Under the pieces are notes generated by a model. The model did not search any database. It saw only the letters and a program-made list of their open reading frames with translations, and was not told where the DNA came from. Source: Methylorubrum rhodesianum (lineage in GTDB: Bacteria; Pseudomonadota; Alphaproteobacteria; Rhizobiales; Beijerinckiaceae). Taken from it: a stretch of 64,000 nt of DNA. The first letter of the stretch is position 1. The number at the start of each line of letters is the position of its first letter. The translations under genes were made by a program, and so were the position numbers. Positions 38,722 to 48,277 of this stretch are shown in pieces. The stretch covers positions 434,001 through 498,000 of the forward strand of contig NZ_JACHOS010000001.1 in the NCBI RefSeq assembly GCF_014199985.1. Direction: 5' to 3'.

Positions 38722-40947
38722 TTACGCCGAAGGCGCAGCCGGCTGGCTTGCCATGTAGGCGGGGAACCAACCCTCGTGCGCGGCCTTCAGCGAGGCCACG
38801 GATATGGTCTCCTCGCCCGGCAACACCAAGTCGTCGCCGCCGACGATGCCGACGGTGGTGGCGTCGATCCCCTGCGCCGAGGCGCTGTAGAGGAGATCGG
38901 CCGCCGCCTCCGCAGGCACGGCGATCAGGTAGCGGCCCTGGTCCTCGCCGAAGAGGAAGGCGTGGACCGGCACGCCGTCGGGCGCGGCGGGGAGCGCCGC
39001 ACCGATCCCGCCGGCCATCGCCATCTCGGCGAGCGCCACGGCCAAGCCGCCGTCGGAGAGGTCGTGCACCGTGTCGGCGATGCCGGAAACGATCAGGCTG
39101 CGCACGAAATCACCGTTGCGGCGCTCGACGGCAAGATCGACGGGCGGCGGCGCGCCCTCCTCGCGGCCCGCAATTTCCGAGAGGTAGAGCGACTGGCCGA
39201 GCCAGCCCTCGGTGCGCCCGATCAGCACCAGAACGTCGCCCTCACGCTTGAGCGCGACCGTGGCGTGGCGCTCCACGTCGTCCATGACGCCGACGCCGCC
39301 GATGGTCGGCGTCGGCAGGATGCCGATGCCGTTGGTCTCGTTGTAGAGCGAGACGTTGCCGGAGACGACGGGGAAGTCGAGGGCCAGGCAGGCCTCGCCG
39401 ATGCCCTTCAGGCAGCCGACGAGCTGACCCATCACTTCGGGCTTCTCTGGATTCCCGAAATTGAGGTTGTCGGTGATCGCCAGCGGGCGCCCGCCCACAG
39501 CGGTGATGTTGCGCCACGCTTCCGCGACCGCCTGCCGGCCGCCCTCGACCGGATCGGCCTCGCAGTAGCGCGGCGTCACATCGGTCGTCAGCGCGAGCCC
39601 CTTGGGGCCGTCCTCGACGCGCACGATCGCCGCGTCGCCACCGGGCTTCTGCACGGTGTTGCCGAGGATGAAGTGGTCGTACTGCTCGTAGACCCAGCGC
39701 TTCGAGGCCAGTTCGGGCGAGCCGACCAAGCGCTCGAGCGCTCGCGCGTTCGGCACACTCGCCTCGACGCTCGCGGCGGCGATGACCGGCTGATGCGTGT
39801 TGGCGATGTGCGGCCGGTCGTAAAGCGGTGCCTCGTCGCCGAGCTCCTTGATCGGCAGGTCGGCGACGGTCTCGCCGTTGTGCTTGATGACGAAGCGCAG
39901 CGTATCGGTGGTGTGGCCGATGACGGCGAAGTCGAGGCCCCACTTGACGAAGATCGCCTCGGCCTCGGCTTCCATGCCGGGCTTGAGCACCATGAGCATG
40001 CGCTCCTGGCTCTCCGACAGCATCATCTCGTAGGGGGTCATCCCCTCCTCGCGGGTCGGCACCTTCTCGAGGTGCAGCTCGACGCCGAGATTGCCCTTGG
40101 CGCCCATCTCGACGGCCGAGCAGGTCAGACCCGCCGCGCCCATGTCCTGGATCGCGATGACGGCACCCGAGGCCATCAGCTCCAGGCAGGCCTCCAGCAG
40201 CAGCTTCTCGGCGAAGGGATCACCGACCTGCACGGTCGGGCGCTTCGACTCGCTGGCCTCGTCGAACTCGGCCGAGGCCATGGTGGCGCCATGGATACCG
40301 TCGCGGCCGGTCTTCGAGCCGAGATAGACGATCGGATTTCCCACGCCGGTGGCCGCCGCGTAGAAGATCGCATCGGCCCGCGCGAGGCCGACCGCCATGG
40401 CGTTGACGAGGATGTTGCCGTCGTAGCGCTTGTGGAAGCCGACGAGGCCGCCCACCGTCGGCACGCCGAAGGAATTGCCGTACCCGCCCACGCCTGCGAC
40501 GACGCCCGAGACGAGGTGGCGGGTGCGCGGATGGTCCGGCGAGCCGAATCGCAGGGCGTTCAGCGCCGCGATCGGCCGCGCGCCCATGGTGAACACGTCC
40601 CGAAGGATGCCGCCGACACCGGTCGCCGCGCCCTGATAGGGCTCGATGAAGCTCGGATGGTTGTGGCTCTCCATCTTGAAGACGCAGGCTAGGCCCTCGC
40701 CGATGTCGATGACGCCTGCGTTCTCGCCCGGTCCCTGGATTACGTGGGGACCTGAGGTCGGCAGGCCGCGCAGGTGCTTTCGCGAGGACTTGTAGGAGCA
40801 GTGCTCGTTCCACATCGCGGAGACGATGCCGAGTTCGGTCAGTGTCGGCTCGCGGCCGACGAGGGCGCGGAAACGCTCGTACTCGTCGGGTGTCAGGCCG
40901 TGCTGGCGCACCAGCTCGGGAGTGATCGGAACATCGTTGCGAAACAT
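38722..40947 (-). CDS. purL: Phosphoribosylformylglycinamidine synthase subunit PurL
   Basis: The 741-residue enzyme is the small-type PurL of the PurS/PurQ/PurL complex, catalysing FGAR to FGAM in purine synthesis. Visible segments are [20 protein letters not shown] (near 45), [20 protein letters not shown] (near 75), [19 protein letters not shown] (near 95) and [13 protein letters not shown] (near 310). ATG 40947 gives the family-like start [19 protein letters not shown] 1245-codon open frame on the opposite strand is a GC-rich shadow. It is upstream of bolA and grxD. Confidence 0.96.
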   Translation of the reverse strand: MFRNDVPITPELVRQHGLTPDEYERFRALVGREPTLTELGIVSAMWNEHCSYKSSRKHLRGLPTSGPHVIQGPGENAGVIDIGEGLACVFKMESHNHPSFIEPYQGAATGVGGILRDVFTMGARPIAALNALRFGSPDHPRTRHLVSGVVAGVGGYGNSFGVPTVGGLVGFHKRYDGNILVNAMAVGLARADAIFYAAATGVGNPIVYLGSKTGRDGIHGATMASAEFDEASESKRPTVQVGDPFAEKLLLEACLELMASGAVIAIQDMGAAGLTCSAVEMGAKGNLGVELHLEKVPTREEGMTPYEMMLSESQERMLMVLKPGMEAEAEAIFVKWGLDFAVIGHTTDTLRFVIKHNGETVADLPIKELGDEAPLYDRPHIANTHQPVIAAASVEASVPNARALERLVGSPELASKRWVYEQYDHFILGNTVQKPGGDAAIVRVEDGPKGLALTTDVTPRYCEADPVEGGRQAVAEAWRNITAVGGRPLAITDNLNFGNPEKPEVMGQLVGCLKGIGEACLALDFPVVSGNVSLYNETNGIGILPTPTIGGVGVMDDVERHATVALKREGDVLVLIGRTEGWLGQSLYLSEIAGREEGAPPPVDLAVERRNGDFVRSLIVSGIADTVHDLSDGGLAVALAEMAMAGGIGAALPAAPDGVPVHAFLFGEDQGRYLIAVPAEAAADLLYSASAQGIDATTVGIVGGDDLVLPGEETISVASLKAAHEGWFPAYMASQPAAPSA

Positions 40948-41136
40948 CCGAGGGCCCTGTCCCAAACCTCTCTCGCGTGTCGTTCCGGCCCCACCCGGAG
41001 CCGGTCGGCGGCGAACCCGAGGGGCTCGCTGCGAGGCGAATTGACTTTGTGCACCGCTCTAGAGCGGATCAGTACCCGCTGCAAAGGGCGCGTACGCCCG
41101 CGGTCGGGTTGCGCACAAGCCGGTTCCGCCTTTCTC

Positions 41137-42321
41137 TCAGGTGAATTCCGGGCTCGCGGCCACGGCACGCTGCCCTCGACAGCGCTCCACCGCCTCATGG
41201 ACCGGCTCGGGTCCCGCCACGAAGGCAATGTAGTCGAAGCTCTCCCGCGACCGGCTCGACATCAGGAGCTGAAAATGCATGCGGAACAGGTTCCAGCGCC
41301 GCCGCGCGACGAGCGCCGGCTCGACCAGATCCTCGATTTCGACGCGCATCACCGCGAAGCGACCGCGGGGCGGGGCGGGCAGGCCCGAGGCGCTGACCGG
41401 ATCACGCAGATGAATCGAGAGCCAGTCCCAGTTAGCGCGGATGTCGAGCCAGCCGATCGCGCCATCGCGGCCGATCCTGTCGAGGGCGCGCCGCGTCTCC
41501 ACCGCCTGCGGATCAAGGGTGATCCAGGGGATGACGCTGCCGATGGTCACCAGCGTCACCGGCGTCCCGCGCCGGCCGAAGCCGGGATCGGATGCTAGGA
41601 TGCGGTCGAGGCATTCGAAGGCGAGAAAGCTCGACGAGGAATGCCCGATCACCACGATCTCGGCGGCCCGTCCCTCCGCCGCGCGGATGCGCTCGGCCCA
41701 GGGTTCCAGGCGCTCGCGCATCGCGGTCTCGCGCCCCGAGGCATGGTCGTGGGTGAAGGCGGTGTCGTCGACGAGATGGGTGACGTAGAGCGGCTTTCCA
41801 CGGGTCAGCTGCGTGAGGAGCGCCAGGATCACGTAGGCGAGCACCGGAACGAGGGCCGCGCCGGCCAGGGGAGGCACCTGCGCCAACGGCGTCAGCGTCA
41901 CCGCTGCGACGGCGAGCGCGAGGCTGGCGAGGACGAACACCAAGTAGAATTGATGGACGCTGGCGATGACCCGGTAGAAGCGTCGCGCCTCGCGCTGGAG
42001 CTTTTTCATGTAGCCGGCCCGCGCCAGGCGCCAACCCAATCCCGGCAGGCTTGCGAGCCGGCGGAGGTTGGAGCGGGGAAAGCGAGCGCGGACGATATCG
42101 TCCCAGCGCAGGAGGCTGTAACGCACCCGCGTCTCGACGCCGTCGGCCTCGCTTTGCACATCCCAATCGAGGCTGATGCCGTCCGCCGAACGGACCGGCT
42201 CGCCGACGGCGATCGCCATTCCGCGCCGCTCCGCCGTGAGGCGGCTCTCGCGGCGGAAAAGCCCCCAATAGGTCTCGGGCTCGCGGGGATCGAAACCCGG
42301 CAGATAGAAGACCTGCCGCAC
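41137..42321 (-). CDS. Membrane-associated alpha/beta-hydrolase-like protein
   Basis: The 394-residue protein starts with GTG (VRQVFYLPGFDP). It has a hydrophobic hairpin in the middle (FYLVFVLASLALAVAAVTL and ALVPVLAYVILALLTQLT) and a possible hydrolase nucleophile elbow VVIGHSSSSFLAFECLDRIL, with Ser in GHSSS. The LYVTHLVDDTAFTHDHASG segment precedes it. The fold suggests a lipase- or esterase-like enzyme at the membrane, but no substrate can be inferred. Similar proteins in Rhizobiales are usually only annotated as hypothetical. Confidence 0.7.
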   Translation of the reverse strand: MRQVFYLPGFDPREPETYWGLFRRESRLTAERRGMAIAVGEPVRSADGISLDWDVQSEADGVETRVRYSLLRWDDIVRARFPRSNLRRLASLPGLGWRLARAGYMKKLQREARRFYRVIASVHQFYLVFVLASLALAVAAVTLTPLAQVPPLAGAALVPVLAYVILALLTQLTRGKPLYVTHLVDDTAFTHDHASGRETAMRERLEPWAERIRAAEGRAAEIVVIGHSSSSFLAFECLDRILASDPGFGRRGTPVTLVTIGSVIPWITLDPQAVETRRALDRIGRDGAIGWLDIRANWDWLSIHLRDPVSASGLPAPPRGRFAVMRVEIEDLVEPALVARRRWNLFRMHFQLLMSSRSRESFDYIAFVAGPEPVHEAVERCRGQRAVAASPEFT

Positions 42322-42467
42322 CGGCTGCGTGTGGTCGGGATTAGGAATGGCGGACCGCCGTTCTCGAAGTCGGGGAGGTCGAGCGTCTCGGCGAGGCGCT
42401 TCGTCGTCCGCTGCCTACACGATGCGGCGGGGCCGGCGCGAGGATAAATCGCTGGCCGGAGCCCGCC

Positions 42468-44669
42468 TTAGGCGGTCGCGAGCCATTCCCGCAGCTTCGT
42501 CCAGCGCCGTCGCGAGGCCGTTTCGCGGATCGCCATGGCGATCGCCCGGCGCTGGCCGACCAGAACCACGAGGCGCCGACCGCGGGTGACACCGGTATAC
42601 AGCAGGTTGCGTGCGAGCATGGTGCGGTGCTGCGTCACTACCGGAATGACCACCGCCGGGAATTCGGAGCCCTGAGCCTTGTGGATCGTGGTGGCGAAAG
42701 CGGGAACGAGCGTGTCGAGCTCGCCGAAGGGGTAGATCACCGGGCGGCCGTCGAAATCGACAACGAGCGCCTCCTCCTCCGCATCGATGGCGCTCACCGT
42801 GCCGAGATCGCCGTTGAACACGTCGCGGTCGTAGTCGTTGCGGGTCTCCATCACCCGGTCGCCGGGGGCGAAGCGCCAGCCGAAGCGCTCGACCTGCGCC
42901 GGCGGCGACGGATTCAGCACGCGCTGCAGGGCGTGATTGAGGTTGCGGCTGCCGAGCGAGCCACGGATCATCGGGGTGAGCACCTGGATGTCGCGGGTCG
43001 GATCGAGGCCGAATCGACGCGGGATGCGCCGGGCCACGAGCTCGACGAGCCGGTCGACGCCCTCATCCGCGTCCTCGATCTCGACGAGGTAGAAGTCGCT
43101 CGCTTCCCCCTTCGGCGCGGATGCCGGCATGCGGCCGGTGTTGATGCTGTGCGCATTGACGACGATCCGGCTCTCCGCCGCCTGCCGGAAGATCTCGGTG
43201 AGGCGCGCCACCGGAATCCGGCCGGAGGCGATCACGTCGGCGAGGACTTGGCCGGGGCCGACGGAGGGCAATTGATCGACGTCTCCGACAAGGATCAGGC
43301 CGGCATGCTCCGGCACCGCCTTGAGCAGGGCGTGCATCAGCGGCACGTCGACCATCGAGGTTTCGTCGACGACGAGGAGATCACAGTCGAGGGGATTGCC
43401 TTCGCCGCGCTGAAAGCCGCCGTTGTGCGGGTCGATTTCGAGCAGGCGATGGAGGGTGCGTGCCTCCAGCCCGGTCTGCTCGGCCATGCGCTTGGCCGCC
43501 CGGCCGGTCGGAGCCGCGAGCAGCACCCGCACGCCTTTAGCCGTGAGGAGGCGCAGGATCGCATCGAGCGTGCTGGTCTTGCCGACGCCTGGCCCGCCGG
43601 TGAGCACGCACAGTTTCGAGCGCAGGACCAGCCCGATCGCCTCGGCCTGGGAGGCCGAGAGGGTCTTTCCGGTCTTGGCTTCCACCCAGGGACGCGCCAG
43701 CGCGAGATCGATGGCCGGCCAGGGCGGAGCGCCGGCGGCACGCTCGGCGAGCCGCATCGCGATGGCGCGCTCGGCGCCATGGAGGCCTTTGAGGAACAGG
43801 CAGGGTTCGTCGCTCAGATTGTCCGCAACGACCTCGCGGCCCTCGCGCAGAGCGAGCGCCGCGGCGATGCGGACGAGGTCGGGTGCCACGTCGAGCAGTT
43901 CGGCGGCGAGATGCACCAGCCGCGCGGCAGGCAGGCCGCAATGCCCCTCGTCCATCGCCGTCTGCAGCGCGTAGGACACGCCGGCAGCGAGCCGTTGCGG
44001 CGCGTCGCGGGCGAGGCCGAGGCGCAGAGCGATGGCATCCGCCGTGCGGAATCCGATGCCGCGGATGTCGCGGGCGAGGCGGTAGGGGTCCTCGGCCATC
44101 ACCTTCAGCGCGTCATGGCCGTAGGTGCGGAAGATGCGGGTCGCCCGCGCCGTGCCGACGCCGTGGGCGTGCAGGAAAATCATGATTGCCCGCACCGCCT
44201 TCTGCTCGGCCCAGCCCTTGACGATGCGGGCGGCGCGCTTGCGGCCGATGCCCTCGACTTCCGTGAGACGGGCCGGCTCGGCCTCGATGATCTCGAACAC
44301 GGCCTCGCCGAAACGGGCGACGATGCGCTTGGCCATCATCGGGCCGATGCCGCGCATCTGCCCCGAGGCAAGGTAACGCTCGATGCCCTCGATCCCCGTG
44401 GGCGGGGTCACTTGGAGCGTGTCGGCACGGAACTGGAGGCCGTGCTCGCGATCCGTGACCCATCGCCCCGAGGCCGTCAGCCACTCCCCGGCGGCGATCG
44501 CGGGAGCGTGGCCCACCACCGGCACGAGGTCGTGCCGGCCGCGGGCGTGAACTTTCAGGACGCAGAAGCCCGTCTCGGCGCTGTGGAACGTCACCCGCTC
44601 GACCGAGCCGGCAAGCACGTCGAGCGAGGCGGCGCCATCGATGGCGGAGGACCGGAGGGGCTTGTTCAT
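42468..44669 (-). CDS. recD2: RecD2-type SF1B DNA helicase
   Basis: The 733-residue protein has an OB-like N-terminal part (1-90), a helix-hairpin-helix region (MRGIGPMMAKRIVARFGEAV, VEGIGRKRAARIVKGW), then SF1B helicase motifs: motif I LTGGPGVGKTSTLDAILRLL, motif Ia GRAAKRMAEQTG, motif II VVDETSMVD, motif III GDVDQLPSVGPGQ and the C-terminal UvrD-like AFATTIHKAQGSEFPAVVI. RecD2 helicases unwind 5'-3' and are used in repair outside RecBCD. Downstream of the 44790 gene in the same direction, so it may be under the LexA-type promoter. Confidence 0.9.
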   Translation of the reverse strand: MNKPLRSSAIDGAASLDVLAGSVERVTFHSAETGFCVLKVHARGRHDLVPVVGHAPAIAAGEWLTASGRWVTDREHGLQFRADTLQVTPPTGIEGIERYLASGQMRGIGPMMAKRIVARFGEAVFEIIEAEPARLTEVEGIGRKRAARIVKGWAEQKAVRAIMIFLHAHGVGTARATRIFRTYGHDALKVMAEDPYRLARDIRGIGFRTADAIALRLGLARDAPQRLAAGVSYALQTAMDEGHCGLPAARLVHLAAELLDVAPDLVRIAAALALREGREVVADNLSDEPCLFLKGLHGAERAIAMRLAERAAGAPPWPAIDLALARPWVEAKTGKTLSASQAEAIGLVLRSKLCVLTGGPGVGKTSTLDAILRLLTAKGVRVLLAAPTGRAAKRMAEQTGLEARTLHRLLEIDPHNGGFQRGEGNPLDCDLLVVDETSMVDVPLMHALLKAVPEHAGLILVGDVDQLPSVGPGQVLADVIASGRIPVARLTEIFRQAAESRIVVNAHSINTGRMPASAPKGEASDFYLVEIEDADEGVDRLVELVARRIPRRFGLDPTRDIQVLTPMIRGSLGSRNLNHALQRVLNPSPPAQVERFGWRFAPGDRVMETRNDYDRDVFNGDLGTVSAIDAEEEALVVDFDGRPVIYPFGELDTLVPAFATTIHKAQGSEFPAVVIPVVTQHRTMLARNLLYTGVTRGRRLVVLVGQRRAIAMAIRETASRRRWTKLREWLATA

Positions 44670-44789
44670 GCGCTCGCCTCTTCAGGGCGCCGAGAGGCCG
44701 AGACCCTTCGCCGGTCCATGGCGGAGCCCCAATCGTCGCCGTGGGTCCGCCCCGGTGCCCCGCCGAAGTGACAGACCTTCGGGACCTCG

Positions 44790-45476
44790 TTACGCGGCGC
44801 GGCTGCCGCGACCACCTTTCTTGGCCGGCGGCCAGCCGAGCGCCCGCAGCCGCGCCTTGGCGTAGTCGCGGACCTCTTCGCGGGTGCCGTGCGGCATGGC
44901 GTTGAGGATGCCCTGCGTGCGCTCGTCGAGCATCAGGTCGGTCACCGCGTTGATCGACTCCGCCTCGTCGATCAGACGCTTGAGATCCGCCTCCTGCTCG
45001 GTCACCTCGTCGAAGGCGGGGGTTGCGTCGAAATCCTCGTCGACGGCGCGGATCGCCATCGGCTGGTTCTGCCGGAACTCGTCGGCTTCCTCCTCGGAAT
45101 AGACGAGGCCGTGCAGCTCGATCAGCTTGAGGATGACCCGGTCCTTCGCCCGCTTCTCGGCCATGGCGTAGACATAGGCCGCCTGGCGGCCGGAGACGCG
45201 ATAATTCACGTTCACCAAGGCCTCGCCGATCGACCACTCGATCCGCTCCTCGCCCGCCTTCTCGCCGGGCATGCGGCCGGTGACGAGGATCACCGCCTCG
45301 TCGCGCTCGCTGCGCAGCAGGGTGGGTGGGTCGAAGCGGATCTTGGTATGGGCGGCGATCCGCTCCAGGGTCTTGTGGTAGATCACGGCCGTGCCCTGCA
45401 CGCGCCAGACATTGCCCGCGAAGGGCTCGCCGTAGCGCACGAGGATGTCGGCGATCTGCTTGTCGGCGGTTCTCAT
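44790..45476 (-). CDS. Uncharacterised protein with LexA-type site in its promoter; possible single-strand annealing-like protein
   Basis: The 228-residue protein is not in a family I can name with certainty. Sequence: WRVQGTAVIYHKTLERIAAH near residue 25, a central GEALVNVNYRVSGRQAAYVY then AMAEKRAKDRVILKLIELHG (near 100-125), an acidic linker, and a C-terminal EEVRDYAKARLRALGWPPAK. The AMAEKRAKDR-x5-L helix after a beta-rich region is reminiscent of ERF/Rad52-like phage annealing proteins; this is inference. The promoter contains GTTC-N7-GTTC and it sits between recQ and recD2. ATG 45476 is well placed. Confidence 0.8.
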   Translation of the reverse strand: MRTADKQIADILVRYGEPFAGNVWRVQGTAVIYHKTLERIAAHTKIRFDPPTLLRSERDEAVILVTGRMPGEKAGEERIEWSIGEALVNVNYRVSGRQAAYVYAMAEKRAKDRVILKLIELHGLVYSEEEADEFRQNQPMAIRAVDEDFDATPAFDEVTEQEADLKRLIDEAESINAVTDLMLDERTQGILNAMPHGTREEVRDYAKARLRALGWPPAKKGGRGSRAA

Positions 45477-45541
45477 GGTGCGTCCCCAGGATGTGGACAG
45501 GGCCCGTGAGCGGAAGCGGGTCGCCTCTGCCGGCGACCTGT

Positions 45542-45594
45542 GTTCGCGTTATGTTCTTTCTGTGGACAATATGTGGATAACCCTTGCATGGCAA
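45542..45594 (-). promoter_or_regulatory. Promoter with alphaproteobacterial LexA box and DnaA-box-like sequences
   Basis: GTTC (45542-45545), seven bases, GTTC (45553-45556) is a perfect alphaproteobacterial LexA site. On the minus strand a promoter TTGCCA (45594-45589), 17 bases, TATTGT (45571-45566) fits sigma-70, so the LexA box would lie just downstream of the start of transcription, about 66 bases before the gene. TGTGGATAA (45572-45580), a perfect DnaA box, lies between -35 and -10, and TGTGGACAA (45561-45569) overlaps the -10. A third TGTGGACAG is at 45492-45500. Confidence 0.75.
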
Positions 45595-45682
45595 GTCCGC
45601 AGGCCTGCGACGGGCAGTCCCGGCGAGTCGCCGCTCGACAGGGGAGGGTGAATCGGCGCCGGGAAGGGCTGGCGGAGGCGCC

Positions 45683-47530
45683 TCAGCCGGCCTTCTTGGT
45701 GTCGTCGAGAAAGTCGCGGATCGCGTCGGTGAACCGCTCACCGTAGGCCTCGCGCTTGCGCTCGCCGACACCGTGGACCGAGCGCAGCGCCCAGAGATCG
45801 ACGGGCTTCGAGCGCGCCATCTCGATCAGGGTGCGATCGGGGAACACCATGAAGGCGGCAATGCCCTCGGCGCGGGCGATGGTGGCACGCAGGCCGCGCA
45901 AGTGCTGGAACAATGCCTCGTCGGTCTCGCTCAGCGCATTCGCCTCGTCGTCGCGGGCCGCGGGACGGCGGCTGCGCGGCTCGGCCTTCTTGGGCTCGGG
46001 ATCGGGCCTGACCTCGATCGCCTCGCGCCCGAACAGGATCGCCTCACCCTTCTCGGTCATCACGAGGCCGCCGTAGCCGTCGGTGTTCTCGGCGACCGCC
46101 CCGGCGGCGAAGAGCTGGCGCAGCAGGGCGCGCCAGGCTGCGACCGGCTTGTCGGCGCCGACGCCGAAGGTCTTCAGCGCGGCGTGCCCGTTGCGGCGAA
46201 TCTGCTCGCTCTCCTTGCCGTGAACCACGTCGCAGACGTAGGCCGCGCCGAAGCGCTGGCCTGTGCGCACGATCGCCGAGAGCAGTTTCTGCGCCGCCAC
46301 CGTCCCGTCGATGAGCGAGACCCCGCTGCGGCACAGGTCGCATCGGCCGCAACGCTCGCTCGTCTCACCGAAATAGCCGAGCAGCGATTGGCGGCGGCAG
46401 GCGGCGCCCTCGCACAGCGCGATCATCGCCTCGAGCTTGCGCCGTTCGACCCGGCGGCGCTCCTCGGAGATCTCCTTCTCGTCGATCTGGCGGCGGCGTA
46501 GCGCCATGTCGTCGAGGCCGTAGAGCGTCAGGGTGTCGGAGGGCAGCCCGTCGCGCCCGGCGCGGCCGATCTCCTGGTAATAGCCCTCGATGTTGGTCGG
46601 CATGTCCGCGTGGCAGACGTAGCGCACATCCGGCTTGTTGATGCCCATGCCGAAGGCGATCGTGGCGGTCATCACCACACCGTCCTCCTGCAGGAAGGTG
46701 TCCTGATTTCTCGCCCGTGTGCCCTGGTCGAGCCCGGCGTGGTAGGGCAGGGCGTTGAAGCCGTCCGCCTTCAGGCTGTCGGCGAGCTGCTCCACCCGCT
46801 TGCGCGACGAACAGTAGATGATGCCGCTCTCCGCGCGGCGGTCGCGCAGGAAGCGTTCCAGCTGCCGGGTCGGGTTGTCCTTGGGCTGGAAGGTCAGCCG
46901 GATGTTCGGCCGGTCGAAGGAGTGGACGAAGGTCTTGGGCGGCCGCCCCGCCGGAAACAGCCGCTCGGCGATCTCGGCGCGGGTCGCCGCGTCGGCCGTG
47001 GCGGTGAGCGCGAGGGTCTGGACGTTGCCGAGCGACTCGCGGGCCCGGGCGATTTCGCGGTATTCCGGGCGGAAGTCGTGGCCCCATTGCGAAACGCAAT
47101 GTGCCTCGTCCACCGCGAGCCGCCGCACCCCGGCCCCGCGCAGGGCCTCCATGCAGCCCTCCATCAGCAGGCGTTCGGGCGAGACGAACAGGAGCCGCAG
47201 GTCGCCGGAGCGGATCTTGCGCCAAGTCTCCCGCGACGCCGTCTCGGCCACCGTCGAGTTCAGCGTCGCGGCCTCGATGCCGAAGGCATGCATCTGCTGC
47301 ACCTGATCGTGCATCAGCGCGATCAGGGGCGAGACCACCACGGTGAGCCCTGCATCGACCAGCGCGGGCAGCTGATAGGTCATCGACTTGCCCGAGCCGG
47401 TGGGCATCACGGCGAACACGTCCGCACCGTCGAGCACAGCACCGATCACCTCGTCCTGACCCGGACGGAAATCGTCGTAGCCGAAGGTTTTTTTCAGCGC
47501 GGCGCGGGCCTCGTCGAGGCGAGCTGTCAT
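45683..47530 (-). CDS. recQ: ATP-dependent DNA helicase RecQ
   Basis: The 615-residue 3'-5' helicase has Walker [21 protein letters not shown] (near 40), the DEAH box [20 protein letters not shown] (near 140), and RQC zinc-binding Cys residues in [24 protein letters not shown]. The C-terminal HRDC domain ([39 protein letters not shown]) is also present. RecQ unwinds recombination intermediates and opposes illegitimate recombination. It is divergent from vapBC and lies upstream of the 44790 gene on the same strand. Confidence 0.96.
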   Translation of the reverse strand: MTARLDEARAALKKTFGYDDFRPGQDEVIGAVLDGADVFAVMPTGSGKSMTYQLPALVDAGLTVVVSPLIALMHDQVQQMHAFGIEAATLNSTVAETASRETWRKIRSGDLRLLFVSPERLLMEGCMEALRGAGVRRLAVDEAHCVSQWGHDFRPEYREIARARESLGNVQTLALTATADAATRAEIAERLFPAGRPPKTFVHSFDRPNIRLTFQPKDNPTRQLERFLRDRRAESGIIYCSSRKRVEQLADSLKADGFNALPYHAGLDQGTRARNQDTFLQEDGVVMTATIAFGMGINKPDVRYVCHADMPTNIEGYYQEIGRAGRDGLPSDTLTLYGLDDMALRRRQIDEKEISEERRRVERRKLEAMIALCEGAACRRQSLLGYFGETSERCGRCDLCRSGVSLIDGTVAAQKLLSAIVRTGQRFGAAYVCDVVHGKESEQIRRNGHAALKTFGVGADKPVAAWRALLRQLFAAGAVAENTDGYGGLVMTEKGEAILFGREAIEVRPDPEPKKAEPRSRRPAARDDEANALSETDEALFQHLRGLRATIARAEGIAAFMVFPDRTLIEMARSKPVDLWALRSVHGVGERKREAYGERFTDAIRDFLDDTKKAG

Positions 47531-47588
47531 CGGGTCACTTGCTAGGGCGAGGGGCGAACGAAGATCCAGTCCGTCTTGCGGGCCAGCC

Positions 47589-47618
47589 GTGTAGGCAATG
47601 GCTTAGGGCTGTCTACAC
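47589..47618. promoter_or_regulatory. Inverted repeat, likely VapBC operator
   Basis: GTGTAG (47589-47594) and CTACAC (47613-47618) form a perfect inverted repeat just upstream of the antitoxin start. VapBC complexes usually bind such a palindrome to repress their own promoter. Half-sites are short, so this is a suggestion. Confidence 0.45.
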
Positions 47619-47630
47619 ATCGAGCTCGTC

Positions 47631-47870
47631 ATGCCTCTGAACATCCGCAGCAAGGAGGTGAATCGCCTCGCCGAGAAGCTGGCATCGCGGGCTCGCGTGA
47701 GCAAGACCGAGGCGGTGCGTATCGCACTCGTGAACGAGTTGGAACGGCAGGAGCGCCGCATCCCGTTGGCGGAGCGGTTGCGCCCCCTGCTCGAGCGGGT
47801 CGATGCCGTGCCGAATACCGGACTGCCGGCGGACAAGGCGTTTTTCGACGACCTGAACGGGCAGCCGTGA
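47631..47870 (+). CDS. vapB: VapB-type antitoxin
   Basis: A 79-residue antitoxin of the Rv0623/VapB group. The N-terminal ribbon-helix-helix-like DNA-binding part (MPLNIRSKEVNRLAEKLASR, KTEAVRIALVNELERQE) is followed by a disordered toxin-binding tail (GLPADKAFFDDLNGQP). It neutralises the VapC toxin encoded next. The stop overlaps the vapC start by 1 base (TGATG). This is the usual antitoxin-first order. Confidence 0.92.
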   Translation: MPLNIRSKEVNRLAEKLASRARVSKTEAVRIALVNELERQERRIPLAERLRPLLERVDAVPNTGLPADKAFFDDLNGQP

Positions 47871-48274
47871 TGTTCGTCGATGCCTCGGCCATGGTGGCGA
47901 TACTGATCGGGGGGCCGCAACGCAGCGCGTTGCTCACATGCCTGGACGGCGCCTCAGCGCCCATCACTTCCGACATCGCCGTGTTCGAGACCGTCGCGGC
48001 ATTGACGCGGAGGCGAGCGCAGCCCGCAGAGGCTTCGACGGCGCAGGTCCATGAGTCCATGAAGGTTGCCGGTATCGCGACCGTGCCAATCACGGACGCC
48101 GAAGGGCGCACTGCCCTCACCGCCTTCGCTCGTTTCGACAAGGGTCAGGGTCATCCGGCGCAGCTGAACATCGGGGACTGCTTCGCCTACGCCTGCGCCA
48201 AGACGCGCAGCGTCCCGTTCCTCTTCGTCGGCGACGACTTCTCGCAGACCGATATCGCGGCCGCAGCGTCCTGA
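47870..48274 (+). CDS. vapC: VapC-type PIN domain ribonuclease toxin
   Basis: The 134-residue toxin has the PIN fold with acidic active-site residues: Asp in MFVDASAMVAILIG (residue 4), Glu in AVFETVAALTRRR, and Asp in LNIGDCFAYACAKTRSVPFL followed by FVGDDFSQTD near the C-terminus. PIN toxins cleave RNA, often initiator tRNA, when the antitoxin is lost. ATG 47870 is coupled to vapB. The frame is open upstream through vapB. It converges with recF, leaving only 3 bases between the stops. Confidence 0.93.
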   Translation: MFVDASAMVAILIGGPQRSALLTCLDGASAPITSDIAVFETVAALTRRRAQPAEASTAQVHESMKVAGIATVPITDAEGRTALTAFARFDKGQGHPAQLNIGDCFAYACAKTRSVPFLFVGDDFSQTDIAAAAS

Positions 48275-48277
48275 GTT

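Noticed and set aside
36955..40692. A 1245-codon open frame on the plus strand antisense to purL and grxD
   Set aside because: It is a by-product of high GC. Its composition is typical of antisense frames and it lies across several well-supported genes.
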